Below the pieces are notes generated by a model that saw only the letters and a program-made list of their open reading frames with translations, did not search any database and had not been told where the DNA came from. A DNA stretch of 27,722 nt from Acetofilamentum sp. (GTDB lineage Bacteria; Bacteroidota; Bacteroidia; Bacteroidales; JAFGXI01): contig DYOK01000007.1 in the NCBI GenBank assembly GCA_020720565.1, positions 1 through 27,722 of the forward strand. Reading direction: 5' to 3'. The stretch's first letter is position 1, and each line of letters opens with the position of its first letter. Of this stretch, positions 1 to 9,600 are shown piece by piece. A program made the translations under genes and the position numbers.

Positions 1-68
1 TTTTTTATGTTATTTGACAGAATAGATAAGTGCAGGCCAGAAAATGATGTAAATCTCTATAAAGTGTT

Positions 69-76
69 TAACTTTG
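69..76 (+). promoter_or_regulatory. Candidate promoter -7 box (TAACTTTG) for the thioredoxin-fold gene
   Basis: TAACTTTG matches the Bacteroidota sigma-A consensus TAnnTTTG. It would start transcription near position 82, about 47 bases before the ATG at 129. The expected -33 TTG about 20 bases upstream is only partly matched (ATG at 47-49). Short motifs like this occur by chance in AT-rich DNA, so the position relative to the gene is the main support. Confidence 0.4.
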
Positions 77-128
77 TGCACAAGAATTTTTAAAAGACTT
101 CCTACACCCAATTTTTTTGAAAATTCTC

Positions 129-1517
129 ATGAAAACTACATTTTTAAGTATCTTAGTATTCTTTATTTTTCATGTTTCCGTGGCTCAGACTTCGGTACGT
201 TGGTTTGTTGAAAAACCTTTAACACCAAAAGCCCTATTGTGTTCTGTTTATGGGCAAAAACTCAATGTCATTGCAGAGCAGACTTTTAAGAATCATTCGT
301 TTACATTCAATTTCCGCCAAAATCTGCCCAAAGGGTTGTACAAGATTTTTATTAACGATACCAATTGGGTTAGTTTTATAATCGATAATGACCAAGAAAT
401 TGAGCTAAACAGCCCAACATCTCACTACAAATCGCCTATTTCGGTCATTAAAGGTTCCGATAATCAACGCTATTATAGTTTTGTAAATTTTAAAGCTCAG
501 CAAATTCGACAGCTCGAAACTCATTTGAGCAAGATTGAACAAAGACCGATGTCGAAATCAAACATTCAGGATGCCGAAAAGATGGGCTTCTTGAAAGGCG
601 TTTTTTATTACAAAATTGAGCAGTTTACCGACAGCCTTGTTAAAATTGATTCAAACGCTTTTACTTCGAAACTTATTAAAGCAGAGCTTATTCCAAATGC
701 CACTTTGTTCGATATTCAACACCCCGAATCGAATTTGCATCGAAACGATATAGAATTTTTGATGACCCATTATTTTGATAGAATCGACTTTTCGGACTCG
801 CTCATGCTCTATGCCGATTTAATTGAAAAACACATCAATACCTATATCGAAAAAATTGTGCTGCCAAGAAACGAATCTGGCTTTAAATACGCTAATCTGC
901 TAATACTCGAAAAAGCAAAAGTTAATTCGACCATGCACAAGGCGGTAGTTGTTATGCTGTTAAAAATTTATGAGCGAACTAATTTAGAAACCATCTTTGT
1001 CGATTTGTTTGAAACATACCAATCCGAGATTCAAGCACAATTAACACCCGATGCGTGGATTGCTGTAAATGAAAAAATCAGAATTATCAAAGCCAGAAGC
1101 GTGGGTTCGTCTGCCCCCGATTTTACGATGTTCGATAGCATTGGAATCAAATTTCGACTATCGGAATTGATAAAACCCTACACTGTATTGGTATTTTGGA
1201 ACAGCAAAAAAGGAAATACCGATCAAACCATGATGCAATTGGCCGACCTACAAAAGCGCTATTCCGATAAAGGGTTTACCGTAATTGCTGTTTCGACAGA
1301 CACAGAAAAAAGCAATTGGATGTCAGCTTTAGCACAAAATAAAGTTTTGTTTGCAAGCTATATAATTGATACCAAATCGCTTTTAAATCCACTAAACCAG
1401 TATCAAACTTGGGCTTTGCCATCGATTTATATTTTAGATGCGCGGCTAAAAATTGTAGCTAAACCCATCAATATCGATTATGTGATTAAAGAATGTGAGA
1501 AAGCTTTTGGAAAATGA
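129..1517 (+). CDS. Exported thioredoxin/TlpA-fold protein lacking the CXXC cysteines
   Basis: The product has 462 residues and a clear signal peptide (MKTTFLSILVFFIFHVSVAQ), so it is exported. The C-terminal part (about 325-462) has the TlpA/AhpC-TSA thioredoxin fold: an APDF entry strand, a VLVFW strand, a helix, VIAVSTD, and a LPSIYILD cis-proline strand. Where TlpA proteins read FWxxWCxxC, this one reads FWNSKKGNT, so K361 and T364 replace the two cysteines and thiol-disulfide exchange is unlikely. The N-terminal part resembles the DUF4369 and DUF5106 regions that precede such domains in Bacteroidota (from general similarity, not a search). An in-frame TTG at 117 is possible, but the ATG at 129 places the signal peptide properly. 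The function is probably structural or binding; it could be an extracytoplasmic lipid- or peptide-binding member of the family. A copy of the 92-bp repeat starts inside its stop codon. Confidence 0.82.
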   Translation: MKTTFLSILVFFIFHVSVAQTSVRWFVEKPLTPKALLCSVYGQKLNVIAEQTFKNHSFTFNFRQNLPKGLYKIFINDTNWVSFIIDNDQEIELNSPTSHYKSPISVIKGSDNQRYYSFVNFKAQQIRQLETHLSKIEQRPMSKSNIQDAEKMGFLKGVFYYKIEQFTDSLVKIDSNAFTSKLIKAELIPNATLFDIQHPESNLHRNDIEFLMTHYFDRIDFSDSLMLYADLIEKHINTYIEKIVLPRNESGFKYANLLILEKAKVNSTMHKAVVVMLLKIYERTNLETIFVDLFETYQSEIQAQLTPDAWIAVNEKIRIIKARSVGSSAPDFTMFDSIGIKFRLSELIKPYTVLVFWNSKKGNTDQTMMQLADLQKRYSDKGFTVIAVSTDTEKSNWMSALAQNKVLFASYIIDTKSLLNPLNQYQTWALPSIYILDARLKIVAKPINIDYVIKECEKAFGK

Positions 1518-1607
1518 GTAATTAGCGTATAATAATGTCGTATTTTATTAAGCTAGATGATAGATAAATAGCAAGTTAGTAAAACATTAAATAGGTCGAA
1601 AGCCTTA
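1516..1607 (+). repeat. Dispersed 92-bp intergenic repeat, copy 1
   Basis: This segment aligns without gaps to 18461-18552 and 27288-27379. The last 74 bases (1534-1607) differ from copy 2 at only about seven positions. It begins within the stop codon of the thioredoxin-fold gene and ends with AGGTCGAAAGCCT, a variant of the hairpin motif that closes the other copies. It encodes no plausible protein. Confidence 0.8.
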
Positions 1608-1657
1608 TTTATCAAAACAGAATCTTAGAACGAATTTTAAAAAAAGGACAAACAAAT

Positions 1658-1670
1658 AGGTCGAAGACCT
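1658..1670 (+). repeat. Solo terminal hairpin motif AGGTCGAAGACCT
   Basis: This is an exact copy of the end motif of the 92-bp repeat: 5-bp stem AGGTC/GACCT with a GAA loop. It sits five bases upstream of the adhesin ATG at 1676. The preceding bases (1608-1657) resemble the long repeat only weakly. The position would put it in the adhesin gene's 5' untranslated region, but no effect on translation can be read from the sequence. Confidence 0.6.
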
Positions 1671-1675
1671 CGAAT

Positions 1676-4600
1676 ATGAAAACTACACTTAATAAAAGAA
1701 CCTCATCTTTAAATCGAACTAGACTGATTGGCTTAATGTTGCTTGCATATGGTTTGTTGCTTTCGCTTAGCTCAAAATCGCAAACGACCATTACACACGA
1801 TATTCCATGGCATTCGGACACCATAGGTGTGTGGGGTTCTGGTTCTACTGCATGGAGTATTAACCAAGTCGATACCTTGGCCGAATTGACTTTAGGTCCA
1901 TACAGCGACAATTATTCTTTGGTTTATCAGATTCCATTTCCGATAAGCGATTCGGTAGGGGTTATATTCGATTATGGTGCATATTTGGATATGCGACTTA
2001 TTTTCGAAATGAGTGGATGGGATGGAGGGGCATCAAAAATTAACTATCCAACTAAAATTGAGATGGATTTCCCAACCAATGGTACATTTTCGAATGGGGA
2101 ATGGGTAAGCATTCCATCGCAATACCGTGAGTTAGACCCCAATGTTCATCCTGGCGACGCCGACCAATGGGAGATTTATGCCGATTGGCCCGATGCAGGA
2201 AAAATTGAGCTTTTTATTAATATAGATTTAGAAGCTCATGCCGATGTAATATACTCTGACCCAACCGACCCGCTTAACATTATTTGGGATACTTTGCATG
2301 TATTCGACCCCATTGATATTCACCTCGATACCTTCGATATCTTTTTAGCGGATTTGGTCAATAATGAGTATGTAATTCCATGGGTCGATTATCATACCGA
2401 TGCCATTACAGGTGCAACAGTTGTCGATTCGGTGTACTTTTTACACGATTCTATTGGGTGGCCACTCAGTTTTCCGACCATTTTTTACGATTTGATTGGT
2501 ATAAGTGGCGATATTTCTATTCCCAATATCGATACGTACACCCACTGGATTAACAACGAGCAAAGGCTATATGCTTGGGGGCAAGACGAATATCTTCACA
2601 TCAATCTAGATATTGTCAAGTTTATTCAAATGACTACCCATTATTTGGCTTATATTCCATCTATGCAAGCTTTAGAATCGGTGAGTCAAGCGCTCGATTA
2701 CGAAGAGGGTGATACCAGTATTTACGTATTTACCGATCCTGTTTCGGGCGAAGATTTTACCGCAGAACTGTCGTGGGATTTACTCGATGCTGAGCTTTTG
2801 TTTACCAATTCGATGAACCAAACCCTGATGTTCGAAGATGTGACCGAATATACCTTTTTCGGAATGCCTATTGGCCCCGATACCTATCCCAATGTTTGGA
2901 ATGTGTTCGATTTCCCATTCCCTGTCGAATATCAAGTTCTCGATACATTGGGCGTTGGAATCGAAAGTGGGACAGCACAAAGTATAAAATTTGGATCAGA
3001 TTACGACTTGATGCTGCGTTTGCCTTGTTACGAAGCCGATACCTTACCCGTAAGTATAAGCCATACCATCGATCCATGGTTTACAAATTTGGTTAGAGAT
3101 AGCATCGATGTCGATTTATATCTAAAAGTATTAGATATTAGTTATAGCCTCGGAACACCTTCTAATCCAATTATTTCCGAACATTTTGTGTTATACGAAG
3201 ATACCCTTACTTTAGGTTCTTTTGCTGGCCCACCATTGTTTGGACCACCTATTTTTATGCCTTGGTTGATCGATGGCTATTTCGTCGATACGACCTTTGT
3301 GCCTGCATACGATATGATTCCAACGTTTACCCCATTAGCCGATTCGCTCAATGCTCAAGATGTAGTTTGTTTTGGCACCCCAACAGGGCAATTGCAAGTT
3401 TGGGGACTTGGAGGCTCACCGCCTTATACATACCAATGGGCCGATCAAAGTGGAATAATAATATCAACCAATTCAGTGGTAAATAATGTGGGTATAGGCG
3501 AATATTTTGTGACGGTAACCGACCAAAACACTTGTCAAGTTTTTGATTCAATTTCGGTAGTCAGTTTATATTCCGAAATTCAGATTAGCGAAGGCTTGAC
3601 CCATATCGAATGTTTTGGCGAAGCTCAAGGGAGTATACAGCTTGGCATTACTGGTGGTACGCCCAATTATCAATTTGCATGGACTCCTTTGTTGGGCAAT
3701 ACGGCATTCCCAACCGGCTTAATTTCTGGTAATTACATAGTAACTGTGACCGATCAAAATGCTTGTACGCAAACCGATACTTTTACTCTGGTCGATTTAT
3801 ACCCTGAAATCGTCATTCAAACCATTCATGTAAACGATGCCATTTGCTATGGTACACCTACTGGTTCTATCGATGTAGATGTAACAGGTGGCTTAGCTCC
3901 CTATTATTATACATGGAGCAACGGGCAGCACGTTCAAGACCCCGATTCAATTTTGGGTGGTACACACACCCTTACGGTAACCGATAGCAATGCTTGTACT
4001 CAAACCCATACCGTTACGGTTGGACAGCCAGCTCAAATACCAATTGTAGCCCAAGCTACACCCACACACATTTGCCCAGAATCAAGTTCAGTTTTGACGG
4101 TTACGGGGGCGGTGTCCTATGTTTGGTCACCAGCAACGAGTTTGTCATCTGGCCTAGGTGCAAGTGTGACGGCATTCCCCGATACAACCACCACATACAC
4201 CATCGTAGGAACTGATGCTGCTGGATGTACCGAAAGTACACAAGTTACCCTTAATGTGTACAGTTCGCCGGTTGTTTTGGTAGGAGGGACGCATCATCTT
4301 TGTTCGGGTGATAGCACAATTTTATCGGCTACTGGTGCTGTGTCGTATGTGTGGAATTCTGGTCAAACCAGTCAAACGGTGGTGGTATCGCCTAATCCAT
4401 CGTACACATTCCAAGTGATTGGTGCCGATGCACATGGCTGCAAAGACACTGCAACGCATTATGTCGAGGTGACGCAAACGCCTGTGGCCAATGCGGGTAT
4501 CGACGATTCGGTTTGTGTTTTAAACTATCAATTGCATGCTATTCCAAGTGTAGGATATGCCCAATGGTACAATATTTCGGGCTACGGCTTAACATTTAGC

Positions 4601-6511
4601 CCATCGGCCAATGATCCCAATGCTCAAATTACGGCAAGTTATACGGGTTTATATACTTTGGTTTGGATCGAAAATAATTCGAATGGTTGTGTCGATTCCG
4701 ATACAGTTCAAGTTTTGATGACCCAAATACCGACTTCAAGTTTTACTATTTCCGATGTGTTGTGCTATGGCGATCTGGCTACGGTTCATTACACCGGAAC
4801 AGGCCATTCTGCTTGCCAATATAATTGGGATTGGAATAACGCCAATGTCATTTCTGGGAGTGGAATGGGTCCTTATCAGGTAAATTGGAATGTGGCTGGC
4901 GATCAGACCATTGGGCTTACCGTTTCGCTTAACAATTGTACCTCGATTGGTACTTACGAAAGCACATACCACCCTAGCGATTTGATGTCAAATGTGGTTC
5001 AAACTTCGGTCAGATGCCACGGGGAATCGAATGGTGCACTAACAGCAAACGCCATTGGCGGATCTGCACCCTATCATTATGCTTGGAGTATTGGTTCTTT
5101 CGATAGCCATATCGACGGCTTAGTGGCTGGCGATTATATTCTAACCACCAGCGACAGCCATTCTTGTCGGCAGATTGACACCATTCACGTCAGCGAACCA
5201 GAAATATTTGACTTGCAAATCCCTCAAAATTTTACAGTTTGTCCAAATCAAATCGCTAATATCGAGCTCATTGGAACAGGAGGGACGCCGCCTTACCAAT
5301 ATTTTTGGAACAATGTGCCGTCTGGTTCGGGGCAAGACATACAGATTGACACCACGCATACATATTACGCTTCGGCTGTTGATTTGAATGGTTGTCTCAG
5401 CCCTATTAGAACGCTTGTGGTTACCATTCCAGAACCGGTTGTGTTAACAGCTACAAGCGATAAAGACACAACTTGTTTGGGCGAAACCATTCGTGTTCAA
5501 TTACATATTACCGAAGGGATAGAGCCGTATTTAGTCACCAACCAGAACCATCAAATGGTTAACGATTGGTACGAAAATATTGTTTTAAATCAGTCGACTC
5601 AATTGGAATATTTTGTAGTGGATGCTTGCCAGCAAAAAGATACAGCCTCAATCTCGATTGGCGTATTTGCAAGCCCAAACATCGATTTTGTGGCCGATTA
5701 CACCAGTGGATGCGAACCCTTCGAAGTTCATTTTGCGGTACAAAGTCATACACCGCAATCTTACGAATGGCATTTTGGCGACGAAACCATGGGTTTGTCG
5801 AATGGTAGCACCGAACACACATACCGCCAAGCAGGAATTTTCGATGTCGAGGTTCGAACAACCGATGCTCATGGGTGTGTGTATCAGCAAATGTTAAGTC
5901 AGCCTATCAGCGTGTATCCAAAACCGCAAGCCGACTTTACGCATATGCCCAACGAAGTAAATTACATCGATGGCACGGTTCATTTTGTGAATCAATCGGA
6001 TAACCAGTTGAGTAGTTATTGGACATTTGGCGACGGGGCAAGTTCTTGGGAGTTTAATCCAGACCATCAGTACAAACAGATTGGCCAATATATCATTCGA
6101 CTAAAAGTGACTTCGGCTTATGGCTGCACCGATAGTACAGACCGTTGGATTAGGGTTACCGATGCCTTCCGATTCTATTCAGCCGATGCCTTTACACCCG
6201 GTGGAGATGCGATAAACGACTATTTCTTTCCTCAGATGCTGGGCGTTGATGCCAGCAGAGCATTCAATTTTAGAATCTATGACCGCTGGGGAATGAAGAT
6301 TTACGAATCGACAGAAATCCCAATTGGTAGCAGTATACCAGGTAACGAATACCATGAAGTCGGAATAAAAGCCGAAAAACATGGATGGAATGGCCGATTT
6401 GCCAATACGGGCGAATTTGTTAAATTAGGTGTTTACATATGGATTGTCAGACTCACCGACACCGAAGGTGTTGTGCGTGAATACGAAGGTACAGTCAATG
6501 TGATTTTTTAA
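1676..6511 (+). CDS. Giant T9SS-secreted adhesin with SprB-type repeats, PKD domains and CHU_C C-terminal domain
   Basis: The product has 1611 residues. A hydrophobic segment (about 17-35, GLMLLAYGLLLSLSS) followed by KSQ marks a signal peptide. Residues about 36-555 form a beta-rich region that I do not recognise, almost free of cysteine. Four SprB-type repeats follow, beginning near residues 562, 642, 721 and 1110, each with the pattern C-(F/Y/H)-G-x(4)-G and a later GG-x-(P/A)-Y-x-(Y/F)-x-W. PKD domains lie near 1339 (EWHFGDE) and 1419 (YWTFGDG). Residues about 1499-1611 are the gliding-motility CHU_C domain: DAFTPGGDAIND, FRIYDRWG, a GW(N/D)G motif and a final beta strand. That domain is the type B T9SS signal, so the protein should cross the outer membrane and act at the surface, probably in adhesion or gliding. 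It faces a second CHU_C adhesin tail to tail. Confidence 0.9.
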   Translation: MKTTLNKRTSSLNRTRLIGLMLLAYGLLLSLSSKSQTTITHDIPWHSDTIGVWGSGSTAWSINQVDTLAELTLGPYSDNYSLVYQIPFPISDSVGVIFDYGAYLDMRLIFEMSGWDGGASKINYPTKIEMDFPTNGTFSNGEWVSIPSQYRELDPNVHPGDADQWEIYADWPDAGKIELFINIDLEAHADVIYSDPTDPLNIIWDTLHVFDPIDIHLDTFDIFLADLVNNEYVIPWVDYHTDAITGATVVDSVYFLHDSIGWPLSFPTIFYDLIGISGDISIPNIDTYTHWINNEQRLYAWGQDEYLHINLDIVKFIQMTTHYLAYIPSMQALESVSQALDYEEGDTSIYVFTDPVSGEDFTAELSWDLLDAELLFTNSMNQTLMFEDVTEYTFFGMPIGPDTYPNVWNVFDFPFPVEYQVLDTLGVGIESGTAQSIKFGSDYDLMLRLPCYEADTLPVSISHTIDPWFTNLVRDSIDVDLYLKVLDISYSLGTPSNPIISEHFVLYEDTLTLGSFAGPPLFGPPIFMPWLIDGYFVDTTFVPAYDMIPTFTPLADSLNAQDVVCFGTPTGQLQVWGLGGSPPYTYQWADQSGIIISTNSVVNNVGIGEYFVTVTDQNTCQVFDSISVVSLYSEIQISEGLTHIECFGEAQGSIQLGITGGTPNYQFAWTPLLGNTAFPTGLISGNYIVTVTDQNACTQTDTFTLVDLYPEIVIQTIHVNDAICYGTPTGSIDVDVTGGLAPYYYTWSNGQHVQDPDSILGGTHTLTVTDSNACTQTHTVTVGQPAQIPIVAQATPTHICPESSSVLTVTGAVSYVWSPATSLSSGLGASVTAFPDTTTTYTIVGTDAAGCTESTQVTLNVYSSPVVLVGGTHHLCSGDSTILSATGAVSYVWNSGQTSQTVVVSPNPSYTFQVIGADAHGCKDTATHYVEVTQTPVANAGIDDSVCVLNYQLHAIPSVGYAQWYNISGYGLTFSPSANDPNAQITASYTGLYTLVWIENNSNGCVDSDTVQVLMTQIPTSSFTISDVLCYGDLATVHYTGTGHSACQYNWDWNNANVISGSGMGPYQVNWNVAGDQTIGLTVSLNNCTSIGTYESTYHPSDLMSNVVQTSVRCHGESNGALTANAIGGSAPYHYAWSIGSFDSHIDGLVAGDYILTTSDSHSCRQIDTIHVSEPEIFDLQIPQNFTVCPNQIANIELIGTGGTPPYQYFWNNVPSGSGQDIQIDTTHTYYASAVDLNGCLSPIRTLVVTIPEPVVLTATSDKDTTCLGETIRVQLHITEGIEPYLVTNQNHQMVNDWYENIVLNQSTQLEYFVVDACQQKDTASISIGVFASPNIDFVADYTSGCEPFEVHFAVQSHTPQSYEWHFGDETMGLSNGSTEHTYRQAGIFDVEVRTTDAHGCVYQQMLSQPISVYPKPQADFTHMPNEVNYIDGTVHFVNQSDNQLSSYWTFGDGASSWEFNPDHQYKQIGQYIIRLKVTSAYGCTDSTDRWIRVTDAFRFYSADAFTPGGDAINDYFFPQMLGVDASRAFNFRIYDRWGMKIYESTEIPIGSSIPGNEYHEVGIKAEKHGWNGRFANTGEFVKLGVYIWIVRLTDTEGVVREYEGTVNVIF

Positions 6512-6672
6512 ACAATCGGTTTATGAATTAATAAGATTGCAAGCAAATGCTTTAAGCCGCCGTTTTCTCTTGATTTGGGGTAAAGGACATTTGTGAAGAA
6601 ATTTGACAATCTTAATTCGGTAATTCCAATCATTTAGGCATTCAAATCAATCGCATTGAACAAAGGATTGAA

Positions 6673-9600
6673 TTATCTTAGCAAAGAAAAACTTCCTTTT
6701 TTCTTAATGGGAACGGGATCAATCCATGTTTCTGCTTCGACGTAGTATGCATAGGTATCGGTATTTTGTTTTTTACCGTTATGTATTCCATCCCAACCTT
6801 TAGTAATATCGTCAGTTGTGAATACTTTTTCGCCCCAACGATTGTAAATGCTAAATTCAATCAATTTTTTGATACCCCAACCAGCCACATAAATCACATC
6901 GTTATGTCCATCTCCATTGGGCGTAAATGCATCGGGGACATCAATAGATGATATGGGTAGAACTTTTACATTGTATTCGTTTTGTGTCGAAAATCCACAA
7001 TTCATGGTATCCGTTATCACCAAAAAGTACTTGATATCTTCTTTGGCATCGGTTATCGGATCGGGACAAGCCTCGCAGGTAATGTGGTCGTTTGGCGACC
7101 ACAAATAAGTGAATCCACTCCCTTGATTTCCGTTTAAATTGAAAGTCTGCCCAATGACAATTGTAGTATCTCTGGTCCAATTCAAAGGTTCTTGCTGTAC
7201 AAATATTTTTGTTTTTGCGGTGTCCTTACAAAAATTGATATCGCTGTAATACACTGTGTACTCGGTAGTTTCTTGCGGGAAAGCCGAGGGCTGTGCCACT
7301 GTATCGTTATCTAAATAGGCTACAGGTTCCCACATAAATGTACCTAAAGTTTGATTCGATTGAATAATTAAGCTATCACCCACACATAAGTTACCACCTT
7401 CGATAGATAAATCGGGTTTTGCAAATATTTGCATAGTTTTAATAATTGTGTCGTGACAACCAGAAACAGAATGGTAAATTGCCAGTTGGACGGGATAAAT
7501 TCCTGGTGTCAAATACTCGTGTTGCGGGTTTAGATCTTGGCTAATCTGGCCATCGCCAAATGCCCAATTCGAAGTGGTGTTGTTTATAGATAGGTTCGTA
7601 AATAGATCGTTGGAGCCAATACAATGGGCTGTATCGCTTGCCGAAGTTTCTAAGTTTCTGTCGAAATCGGCCATGACGGGGTGTATATTAACATTTACAT
7701 TAATTACTTCGGGGCACAACATATCGTCTGCATATATAAAAAGCTGTGCTTGTGTTTGTCCGGTAATTGGGGCGTAATTGTAAGTGTGATTGTCACTTAC
7801 GCTGGCTTGTCCATTGTATGTAATGGTTGGAGAGATTACGCCATCGCCATAATCGAAATTATAGAAATATACGTCTTCGAATTGTGAGACCGTGAATACG
7901 ATTGATTCGCCTTTGCAAATATCGTTTGGTGCTATGCTAACTACTGCGGCAGGCCCAACTATTTCTACAGTATCTTTTATGGTCGAATCGCAACCGAAAG
8001 AAGTTGTATGGGTTAATGTGATTGGGTAAAAGCCGCGATCAAGGTATGTCCAACCTACTGTTGGATCGGGATTGATAGGTGTTGTGCCGTTCAGTGTCCA
8101 ATTGCGAGTCGAAGGATAAATCGAGTTTGTGGTATCGGTAAATGTGACCATTGTACCATGACAAATGACGGCATTTAAATCTGGACTGGTCTCGAACCCC
8201 ACATTGGGATAACTCTGTACATATATTCTGCTTGGATAGGCCATAGAGTCGATGCAATTAATACTATCCGTTACCACTAAAGATGTTTGATAATTGCCAT
8301 GTATTAAGTATGGATGCTTGTAGATTTGACTCGAAAGTGTGAAAAGGGTGTCTTCGATTCCTTGTCCAAAATACCAATGGTAATGTGCTGAATTATCGAT
8401 TACTAAAGGTCTAAACCATACCGAATCGCCTTCGCAAATCTGTTGGCTAGTCAATATATTATAGCGGGCATTAGGAAGTGAAAATCCTAAATTTTTAATA
8501 ACACTTTTATGGCAACCTATGCTATCCCATGTGGTGAGCTTAATTGGAATTGTATTCTGATTATTATATACTATTTCGTAGATTGGGTTGATTTGATCAG
8601 AAAATTCGGTAAAATAGTAATATTGATCGCCCCATTCCCATTGATATCGTTTGGGCCCGATTAAATAATCGAAATGACTGGTATCTGTAAACTCGGCCAT
8701 AAAACTGGGTTTACATCCAAACAATGAATCTACAAGAAATCCAGGATACACATCGTGAACTTTGTAATTTTGCCGCACTGTGTCTGAGCAACCATTGATA
8801 TCGTAAACTATTAACGAAACGGTATAGGTTCCCGTGTCTTGATAAGAATGTTGGATGTACGAGGTGTCAGTTCGGGTTGGTCTAGTTAGGTCGCCAAAAT
8901 CCCAATAATAACCACGATTGCATGAGTGGTAAACGTCTTGGCACAATGGAACCCTAAATCCAGATGTATCGTCGGCACAAAGAAGGGTGTCTTCGGAAGC
9001 AAAGGCCATAATTTGTCTTACATGTACAGCAATAGAGTCGGTATATGCTTGGCAGCTTGAGGCTGAATTGTGTGTAAGCAATTTAACGTTGTAATCGCCT
9101 CTTTGCAAATAGGTATGTTGAATTAAGGTGTTATTTAGGTCGGTAAGACCAGTTGTGCTTTGTCCATCGCCAAAATCCCAATCCCAAGAAGTAGCACCAT
9201 CAAAATTGGCGTCAAATTCGAAAGTAAACGGATCGGCACAATCTAAATTGTAGTGTTTTATTTTACCAATAGCACCATCGACAATTACGGCATTGCTGAT
9301 GTAATTTGAGGTGCAACATCCATTTGAACAGGTCGTTATTCCGAGTGTCATGGGACCGACCAAGTTGTTAAATACCCAATCTGTTTCTGAAGAACCAGGA
9401 CATTTCGATATCCCAACTTGATCGATGGAATAATGCCATTGATCGATTTCGCTTGTGCTTAAATCGGAGAAGTGTACTGTTTCACCCGGACAAATGTTAG
9501 TTTCGGAAATACTGATATTTGGAATGGTTTCATCTCCAACACGAATTGGCGTGAGGTATGATGTGTCGCGGCAACCGTTTTCGGTTTCGATTACTAAATA

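Noticed and set aside
117..128. TTG-initiated four-codon extension of the thioredoxin-fold protein
   Set aside because: The ATG at 129 begins a normal signal peptide; the extension has no support.
6532..6614. Inverted pair TAAGATTG / CAATCTTA between the convergent adhesin genes
   Set aside because: The arms are eight bases and separated by about 67 bases with no T tract, so it is not a credible terminator.
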